DNA from: Vicinamibacteria bacterium
Lineage (GTDB): Bacteria; Acidobacteriota; Vicinamibacteria; Fen-336
Length of the DNA stretch: 61,048 bases
Assembly (NCBI GenBank): GCA_025923995.1
Contig: JAICEW010000003.1
Span: 1-61,048 of the forward strand
Reading direction: 5' to 3'
How positions within the stretch are numbered: position 1 is the stretch's first letter; every line of letters starts with the position of its first letter. The translations under genes and the position numbers were made by a program. The notes beneath the pieces are model-generated. The model was not told the origin of the DNA and ran no database searches. It saw only the letters and a program-made list of their open reading frames with translations. Positions 53,970-61,048 of this stretch are shown here, in pieces.

Positions 53970-55240
53970 ACGCCCTCTTCGCGGAGCACGCCGGCGATCA
54001 CCTGCGCGGCGCGCTCGAGCTGCCCCTCGGTGTGGGCGGCCGACACGGAAACGCGCAGCCGCGACTTGTGCTTGGGCACGGCGGGATACGTCACGGGCTG
54101 CAGGTACAGGCCGCGGTCCTGCACCTTCTCGGCGACCGCGAACACCTTGCTGTCGTTGTTCACCAGCACCGGCATCACCTGGGAGGTGGACTTGCCGATG
54201 TCGACGCCCTCCTCGGCGAAGCGGCGGCGGAGGTAGGCCACGTTGCTCCACAGCTTCGTGCGCAGCTGCGGCTCGTCCTCGACGATCTTCATCCCCGCGA
54301 GCAGGCCGGCCGCGACCGGCGGCGCCAGGTTGCAGGAGAAGAACCGCGAGCGCCCGAACGCGTTCACGTAGTCGATCAGGTCCTTCGAGCCGCAGACGAA
54401 CCCGCCCTGGCCGCCCAGGCTCTTCGAGAACGTGCCCAGGTGGAAGTCCACTTCCTTGTCGAGGCCGAAGTGCTCGGCCACGCCGCGCCCGTTGGGCCCG
54501 AACAGGAAGGTGGAGTGCGCCTCGTCGATCAGGAGGCGCGCGCCATGGCGCTTCGCCACCTCGACGATCTCGGGCAGCACGCAGACGTCGCCGTCCATGG
54601 AGTAGACGCCCTCGACGACGACGAGCTTCTTGCCGCGGACGCCCTTGATCTTGCGCTCCAGGTCGAGCGGGTTGTTGTGGCGGAAGAACACCGTCTTCGA
54701 CTTGGCCAGGATGGCGCCGTCCACGACCGAAGCGTGCGCGTACTGGTCGCAGAAGATGGTGTCGCCCGAGCGCATCAGCGCGGAGATGAAGCCGACGTTC
54801 GCGCTGTACCCGGTCGGGAAGACGATGGCCGCTTCCTTGTCCTTGAAATCCGCCACGGCCTTCGCCAGCTGGTTGTGGACCTCGAGCGTGCCCGAGAGGA
54901 TCGGCGAGCCCGAGGCGCCGAGGCCGTACTGGCGCGTGGCCTCGATGGCCGCCTCCTTGACCTCTTCGCGCGTCGAGATGCCCAGGTAGTTGTAGGACGC
55001 GAGGTTCAACAGGTCCTGGACCTCGCCCGTCTTCCGGTTCCGGACGCGCACCTCGGTGGTGGGCGCGCTCTGCAGCGGCTCGGAGTACAGGTAGTACCCG
55101 GCCGGCAACGCCTCCTTGTACCAGGTACTGAACGGCTTCAGCAGGTTGACCGGGTCGTCCCCGGCGCCGTAGTAGAAGTTGCTGTAGTCGTAGTCCGAGA
55201 AGACGGATCTTTCGGGGTCCTGTTTGGGGGCCGCGCTCAT
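53957..55240 (-). CDS. PLP-dependent alpha-oxoamine synthase, serine-palmitoyltransferase-like
   Basis: LLNLASYNYLGIS, LLIDEAHSTFLFGPNGRGVAEHFGL, VDFHLGTFSKSLGGQGGFVCGS. Confidence 0.88.
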   Translation of the reverse strand: MSAAPKQDPERSVFSDYDYSNFYYGAGDDPVNLLKPFSTWYKEALPAGYYLYSEPLQSAPTTEVRVRNRKTGEVQDLLNLASYNYLGISTREEVKEAAIEATRQYGLGASGSPILSGTLEVHNQLAKAVADFKDKEAAIVFPTGYSANVGFISALMRSGDTIFCDQYAHASVVDGAILAKSKTVFFRHNNPLDLERKIKGVRGKKLVVVEGVYSMDGDVCVLPEIVEVAKRHGARLLIDEAHSTFLFGPNGRGVAEHFGLDKEVDFHLGTFSKSLGGQGGFVCGSKDLIDYVNAFGRSRFFSCNLAPPVAAGLLAGMKIVEDEPQLRTKLWSNVAYLRRRFAEEGVDIGKSTSQVMPVLVNNDSKVFAVAEKVQDRGLYLQPVTYPAVPKHKSRLRVSVSAAHTEGQLERAAQVIAGVLREEGVCRT

Positions 55241-55330
55241 ATTCCAGTTCTCTCCCGTGGTCCCGACTGCCTCGGTCACCCTCTTGGCAGTGGGCGTGAG
55301 TTCCGAAAGGCGGTCCGGCGTAAACACGGA

Positions 55331-55358
55331 AGTGTAGCAGGGCGCGCCGCGATCTCAA
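55331..55358 (-). promoter_or_regulatory. Putative promoter of the SPT-like lipid operon
   Basis: Minus strand TTGAGA - 16 nt - TACACT (preceded by GC), about 90 nt upstream of ATG 55240. Confidence 0.45.
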
Positions 55359-55382
55359 AGCCCCATTGGTTGGGGCCTTGAG
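55354..55382 (-). terminator. Hairpin just downstream of SDR gene, overlapping the downstream promoter
   Basis: CTCAAAGCCCC-ATTGGTT-GGGGCCTTGAG, 11-bp stem with one mismatch; no U tract. Confidence 0.4.
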
Positions 55383-55384
55383 GG

Positions 55385-56173
55385 TCAGTGCCCCTGCGGG
55401 CTGGGCTGGAAGAGCTTCGCGCCGATCCGGCGGACGAGCCAGCCGGGCGTGAGGGGGACGAGCGCCGACAAGACGCGGTTGGAGAGCCCAGGCACCACGC
55501 GCAGGCTGCCGCGCTCGATCCCGCGTATGGACGCGGCCGCGACCGCGGCCGGTGTCATCGATCCCGTGCGGTTGAAGGGCACGCGGTCGGTGCCGGCGAC
55601 TCCCTGGAACTCGGTGGCGGTGAGCCCAGGGCACAGCGCCTGGACGATCACCCCCGTGTCCTTGAGCTCCGTCGCCAGCGCCTCCGTGAGCGAGAGCAGG
55701 AACGCCTTGCTCGCACCGTACACCGCGAGGAACGGGACGGGCTGGAACGCCGACGTGGAGACGACGTTCACCACGACGCCCTGGCGCCTGGCGACCATGT
55801 CCGGAAGGAACAGACGCGTCATCATCATCGCGGCGCGCGCGTTGACGTCCAGGATGTTCTGGATCGCGGCCAGGGGCTCCTGCTCGAAGCGGCCGGTGTG
55901 CCCGAGGCCCGCGTTGTTCACGAGCACGTCGACCGCGAGGCCGCGGGCGCGGACCCCTTCGTACACGCGCTGGGGCCCCTCGGGCGCGGCCAGGTCCGCC
56001 GCCACCACCTGCACGTCCCCGCCCAGCTCGCTCGCCAGGGCGCGCAGGCGCTCCTCGCGGCGCGCGACCAGCACCAGCGCACATCCCCGTGCGTGGAGAG
56101 CCCGCGCGTAGGCCTCGCCGATGCCGCTGCTGGCCCCCGTGACCAGGGCCCGGCGGCCCGCGAGGCGGCTCAC
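55385..56173 (-). CDS. Short-chain dehydrogenase/reductase
   Basis: RRALVTGASSGIGEAYARAL, VLVNNAGLGHTG, YGASKAFLLSLTEAL. Confidence 0.95.
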   Translation of the reverse strand: MSRLAGRRALVTGASSGIGEAYARALHARGCALVLVARREERLRALASELGGDVQVVAADLAAPEGPQRVYEGVRARGLAVDVLVNNAGLGHTGRFEQEPLAAIQNILDVNARAAMMMTRLFLPDMVARRQGVVVNVVSTSAFQPVPFLAVYGASKAFLLSLTEALATELKDTGVIVQALCPGLTATEFQGVAGTDRVPFNRTGSMTPAAVAAASIRGIERGSLRVVPGLSNRVLSALVPLTPGWLVRRIGAKLFQPSPQGH

Positions 56174-57195
56174 CCGGCGAGCACCTCGTCCTTGCGGCCC
56201 GCCGGCGCCGTGCCGACCGGCGCGGCCGCCTGCGCCTTCTGGGGGCTGCGCCAGTTGTCGAACAGCGCGACGCGCTGCGCGCAGTTGACCGTGCAGAAGG
56301 GCGCGCAGCTCTTCGGCGTGTCGTACTCGCGGCGCAGATCGCCCTTGGTGTAGGCCTCGAGCGGGATCCCCGGGCTGCCGCGCATCTGCGAGCAGTAGCT
56401 CACGAGCCCGGACTCGTCGACGTACAGGTAGCGCGAGCCCGCCCGGCAGCTCCAGCTGTTGGACCGCCCCGCCGCCAGGTTGTCCTGGAACCTCGCGTTG
56501 GCGCGCGTGTCGCCGCGGCTGCCGAACTGCTTCAGCCCCTCGTAGACCGCGAGCTCGCGTGCGGAGAGGGGCTTGAGCTGCCCGTGGCCGTCGTGGAGGA
56601 TGCCGACGGAGCTGGTGAAGCCCAGCTCGCGCGCGCGGCGCGCCACCGCCAGCGCGTCCTCGGGGTGGCTGACGCCGGCGCCCACGACCGAGTTGATGTT
56701 GACGCCGAACAGCGCGAGCTCGGCCAGCCACTTGAGCTTGGGCTCCAGCAGGCGGAGGCTCTTGAGCGACACCTCGTCGGGCTCCACGTTGTCCACGCTG
56801 ATCTGCAGGTAGTCCAGCCCGGACCGGTTGAGGCGCTCGATGCGCTCGGGCGAGAGGTGGTAGCCGTTGGTGATGATCGACGAGATCATGCGGCGCTCGC
56901 GCGCGTGGGCGATCATCGCGTCCAGCTCCGGGTGGAGCATCGGCTCCCCGCCGCTGAACGTGATCATGGACGTGCCGAGCGCGGCCAGCAGGTCCAGCCG
57001 GCGCAGGACCAGCGGCAGCGGCACCGGCTTCGACACCGCGTCGTACTCGTTGCAGTAGGTGCAGGACAGGTTGCAGCGGCGGATCGGCACCACGTGCGCC
57101 AGCAGCGGGTGACGCCGATCGAGGAAGGCCCACGCGACCTTGCCCGCGACGCGGGTCAGGCGCGACGCACGGCGCAGCAATCTCCGGTTCGTCAG
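56170..57195 (-). CDS. Radical SAM protein with C-terminal cysteine-rich (SPASM-like) region
   Basis: RRCNLSCTYCNEYD (CX3CX2C), FSGGEPMLHPE; CRAGSRYLYVDESGLVSYC..CAPFCTVNC; apparent GGAGG RBS upstream of CTG 57195. Confidence 0.88.
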   Translation of the reverse strand: MTNRRLLRRASRLTRVAGKVAWAFLDRRHPLLAHVVPIRRCNLSCTYCNEYDAVSKPVPLPLVLRRLDLLAALGTSMITFSGGEPMLHPELDAMIAHARERRMISSIITNGYHLSPERIERLNRSGLDYLQISVDNVEPDEVSLKSLRLLEPKLKWLAELALFGVNINSVVGAGVSHPEDALAVARRARELGFTSSVGILHDGHGQLKPLSARELAVYEGLKQFGSRGDTRANARFQDNLAAGRSNSWSCRAGSRYLYVDESGLVSYCSQMRGSPGIPLEAYTKGDLRREYDTPKSCAPFCTVNCAQRVALFDNWRSPQKAQAAAPVGTAPAGRKDEVLAG

Positions 57196-57359
57196 CTTGG
57201 GTCCTCCACTTCGGGTGAGGTTTCGATGATATAGCACATGCCGCGCGCACGCCGCCGCGTCGCGAGTTCTTGACGCGGCAGACCCGGGGCGGCTATCGTC
57301 CGGCGTTTTGGGACGACGCCGCGGGGCGCGTCGGTCGACCGGAGGCACGAAGGCAGCGC

Positions 57360-57974
57360 ATGGGACTGTTCGCGAAGCTGGTCGAGCGCATCTCGGACAA
57401 CCCGGTGCTGTTCATCCTCTGCCGGCGCATCCTCGAGAACGACTTCAAGGCCATCCGCGCCCTGATCCGCCGCGACCTCAAGGTGCGCGCCGGGCTGCGC
57501 ACGCTCGACCTCGGCTGCGGACCCGGCGCCTTCGCCCACATCTTCGAGGGCGACCCCTACGTCGGCGCCGATCTGAACGCCCGCTACATCGCGCACGCCC
57601 AGCGCAAGTGCCCGGGCACCTTCGTCGTGGGCGACGCGCGGAAGCTCGACCTGCCCGGCCGCTCGTTCGACCAGGTGCTCATCTTCGGGATGCTCCACCA
57701 CCTCTCGGACGACGACGCGCGCGCGGTCCTGGGCGAGGTGGTGCGCCTGCTGGTCCCCGGCGGGCGCCTGCTCGTGATCGAGGACATCCCCGCCGTCTCG
57801 AAGCTCAACCTGATCGGCCACCTGATCCACAACGTCGAGAACGGCGAGCACATCCGGCCGACCGAGGAGTACCGCCGCCTCTACTCTGAGGCCGCGCGGG
57901 TCGAGCGCGAGGAGATCCTGCAGAGCGGGATCTGCGACTACTACGCCGCCGTGCTCGTGACGCCCACCAGCTGA
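57360..57974 (+). CDS. Class I SAM-dependent methyltransferase
   Basis: LRTLDLGCGPGAFAHIFEGDPYVGADLNARYI; GMLHHLSDDDARAVLGEVVRLLVPGGRLLVIE. Confidence 0.92.
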   Translation: MGLFAKLVERISDNPVLFILCRRILENDFKAIRALIRRDLKVRAGLRTLDLGCGPGAFAHIFEGDPYVGADLNARYIAHAQRKCPGTFVVGDARKLDLPGRSFDQVLIFGMLHHLSDDDARAVLGEVVRLLVPGGRLLVIEDIPAVSKLNLIGHLIHNVENGEHIRPTEEYRRLYSEAARVEREEILQSGICDYYAAVLVTPTS

Positions 57975-57978
57975 CGCC

Positions 57979-60012
57979 GTGACCGACGCGCCGAACCCGC
58001 CGGCCCGGCCGCTCCGCTCGTGGGCGGGCGCGGTGCTGCTGGTGGCCCTGGCGGCGCTGGCTCTCCCCCTCGCCGCGGCGCGAGTGGCGCGGCCGCTGCT
58101 CATCAACCTGGGGCCGAACGACGTCGACTACACGCACGGCTTCCGTGAGGACTGGGAGCGCGACGGTCGCACCCGCTTCCACTGGACCACGCTGGCCTCG
58201 ACCCTCCGCCTGCCGCTCCGACTGGACGGCGACGGACACGTGCTGCGCATGCGCGTGCGCCGCCATTTCATTGAGCCAGCTCAGGTTACATTGATCGAAT
58301 CCGGCCGCGTGTTCGCGCGGTTCGAGATCGCCGCCGACACCAAGGTTCCCTACCGGACCCTCGAGTTCCCACTCCCACGGCTCGATTCCCGCGGCCCGCT
58401 CGAGATCCAGATCCACTCCGCGTCCGAGAGCGAGCGCCCTCTCGGGCTCGCGATCGACTGGGTCGAGATCGTGCCGGCGTCTCCCTTCGCTCCGCTGCCC
58501 GCGACGCGCCTGGCGCTGCTCGCGTTCGCGCTCGCGGGGGCGCTCGCGGTCTGGGGCGCGGGTGGCGGACTGCGCTTCGGGGCGGCGGTGGGACTCCTGA
58601 GCGCGCTGGCGGGCGCCTGCGGCCTCGCGCTCGACGCGATCGCCACCGAACGTATCCTGCGCGAGGGATGCGTGGCGTACGTCGTCGTCGCCGCCCTCAC
58701 CTGCGGCGTCCTCTCCTGGCCACGCGCGCGCCGCGTGATCTCGGTCGAGCGCGGTCCGTGGTCCGCCGCGCTCGCGACGCTCGTGCTGCTGGCGCTCGCG
58801 GTCCGCCTCGTGGTCGTCCTGCACCCCGGCTTCTACTACCCCGACGTCAAGGTGCACGCGCTCTTCGCCTGGCAGCTCGCGCGCCGGGGGCTCGTCGAGT
58901 TCCTCCGCGACTTCACTGCGAACCAGTACCGCTACAGCCTGGGCCTGCAGTTCGAGTCCGGGCACTGGTACGCCTTCCCCTATCCGCCCGCGTTCTACAT
59001 CCTGACGTGGCCTCTCACCGCCTGGGCCCGCGTCCGTCCCGAGGTAGCGGTGTCGCTCGTCGCCGCCGTCGCGAACAGCCTGGAGGCGCTGGTCGTCTTC
59101 GCCATCGCGCGCCGGCTCCGTCGATCGGTCGCGGTCGCGCTCGCGGCCGCAGCGTGCCTGCCGCTGCTGCCGATCTTCCTCGTGCGCCTCAGCCTCGCGT
59201 ACTTCCCCGCCCTCGTCGGGCACGCGATCGACTCGCTGGTGCTGTTCGTGCTCGTCGCGCGGCTCCGCGAGTTCGCGCGACCCCGCGTGATCGTGGGCTT
59301 CGCGGTGCTGCTCGCGGCCGCGCTGCTCACGTATACGCAGTCGATCCTCAACTTCGCAGTGATACTTCCCCTGTTCCTGCTCGTGGAGCTCGCGACCGAG
59401 CGCCCGTGGAAGCGCATGCTCGGGCTCGCGGGCGCGAGCCTGCTCGGCGTCGTCCTCTCGCTCGCGGTGTTCTACGGCCGCTACGTGCCGATCGCGCTCG
59501 ACATGATGCGCGGCGTGCCGATGCCGGAGGAGCAGGTCCTGATCGAGAAGCAGGAGCGCGAGCGGGCCAGTCGGGCGCCCGTCGAAGAGAACGCGGAGCG
59601 CACGCCCGAGGATCCGTACGCGGGTCCCGGCGTCGATCCCGTGCGCGGGCTGCGCAAGGCGGGATGGCGGATGTGGGTGTTCTACGGACCCTTCGCGCTG
59701 GCCGTCATCGCTGGCCTGGCGCTGCTTGGGCGGACGCTCGAGGGCGCGCTGCTCCGCTTCACGATCACGTGGGCGGCGACCTACGTCGTGCTGAACCTGC
59801 TCTCGGGCGGGCTGCCGGGGCCGAACCTCGTTCGGTACAACAAGGACCACGAGGTGGTGGCGCCACTCTTCTGCGTCGCGATCGCCGTGGTGGGTGCGTG
59901 GCTCTGGAGGCGGTCGCGGTGGCTCGCGATCGCATACGCGGGTGCCTTCGTGGCGTACGCCACGATGCGCGGCTGGTCGGCCTGGATGGCGCGCTTCGTC
60001 CTCGAGCGCTGA
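57979..60012 (+). CDS. Polytopic membrane protein, PMT/GT39-like glycosyltransferase
   Basis: Many TM segments; N-terminal beta-rich domain; GFYYPDVKVHALFAWQLARRG. Confidence 0.65.
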   Translation: MTDAPNPPARPLRSWAGAVLLVALAALALPLAAARVARPLLINLGPNDVDYTHGFREDWERDGRTRFHWTTLASTLRLPLRLDGDGHVLRMRVRRHFIEPAQVTLIESGRVFARFEIAADTKVPYRTLEFPLPRLDSRGPLEIQIHSASESERPLGLAIDWVEIVPASPFAPLPATRLALLAFALAGALAVWGAGGGLRFGAAVGLLSALAGACGLALDAIATERILREGCVAYVVVAALTCGVLSWPRARRVISVERGPWSAALATLVLLALAVRLVVVLHPGFYYPDVKVHALFAWQLARRGLVEFLRDFTANQYRYSLGLQFESGHWYAFPYPPAFYILTWPLTAWARVRPEVAVSLVAAVANSLEALVVFAIARRLRRSVAVALAAAACLPLLPIFLVRLSLAYFPALVGHAIDSLVLFVLVARLREFARPRVIVGFAVLLAAALLTYTQSILNFAVILPLFLLVELATERPWKRMLGLAGASLLGVVLSLAVFYGRYVPIALDMMRGVPMPEEQVLIEKQERERASRAPVEENAERTPEDPYAGPGVDPVRGLRKAGWRMWVFYGPFALAVIAGLALLGRTLEGALLRFTITWAATYVVLNLLSGGLPGPNLVRYNKDHEVVAPLFCVAIAVVGAWLWRRSRWLAIAYAGAFVAYATMRGWSAWMARFVLER

Positions 60013-60026
60013 AGCGCGCGAGGCCG

Positions 60027-60861
<835 letters not shown>

Positions 60862-60869
<8 letters not shown>

Positions 60870-61048
60870 GCTCGATCACCTCCTCGCAGAGCCGGTAGTA
60901 CTCGTAGGCGCCCGTGGACTGCGGCGCGAAGGTGAAGATCGACTCCTTGTGTGCGGGGCTCTCCTCCAGGCGGATGCTCTTGCTGATCATGGTCTGGAAG
61001 ACGCGGTCCCCGAAGACCTCGGCGATGGCCTTCTGCACGTCACGCGAC
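60862..61048 (-). CDS. parA: ParA/Soj family ATPase, C-terminal fragment (truncated by window edge)
   Basis: Minus-strand translation RDVQKAIAEVFGDRVFQTMISKSIRLEESPAHKESIFTFAPQSTGAYEYYRLCEEVIERV. Confidence 0.9.

Overview
GC-rich, gene-dense bacterial chromosomal window (phylum not determinable from sequence alone) with about 60 recognisable protein-coding genes and no rRNA, tRNA, CRISPR array or IS element that I could recognise. Main blocks: (i) 1.5-8.2 kb, a tightly coupled minus-strand operon with a divergent Hsp70, a GrpE-like protein, two unknown proteins, a zinc-ribbon/LysM protein, LMW-PTP and a fructosamine-kinase-family protein; (ii) 9-25 kb, secreted/propeller/TPR/ankyrin proteins, DUF1028, CspA, two Ser/Thr kinases, DUF2235, MFS, M49-like peptidase; (iii) 25-29.5 kb, divergent exported msrA/msrB with a shared leader element, mug, and an ECF sigma module; (iv) 29.5-39.5 kb, tag, panE, a BtpA-PfkB-PsuG operon, second msrA, a TetR/hydrolase pair with matching operators, questin-oxidase-like protein, ferrochelatase; (v) 43-47.1 kb, a complete N-degron set clpS-clpA-aat-bpt; (vi) 49.9-57.2 kb, a compact lipid-type operon with an SPT-like alpha-oxoamine synthase, acetoacetate-decarboxylase-fold protein, lipid kinase, acyltransferase, nucleotidyltransferase-like protein, CDP-alcohol phosphotransferase, SDR and radical SAM, which is the best candidate for an undescribed pathway; (vii) parAB at the right edge. 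A recurrent GCTAnnnT-type -10 element 6-9 nt before start codons suggests widespread leaderless transcription. All assignments come from reading translated motifs by eye; no database search was run.
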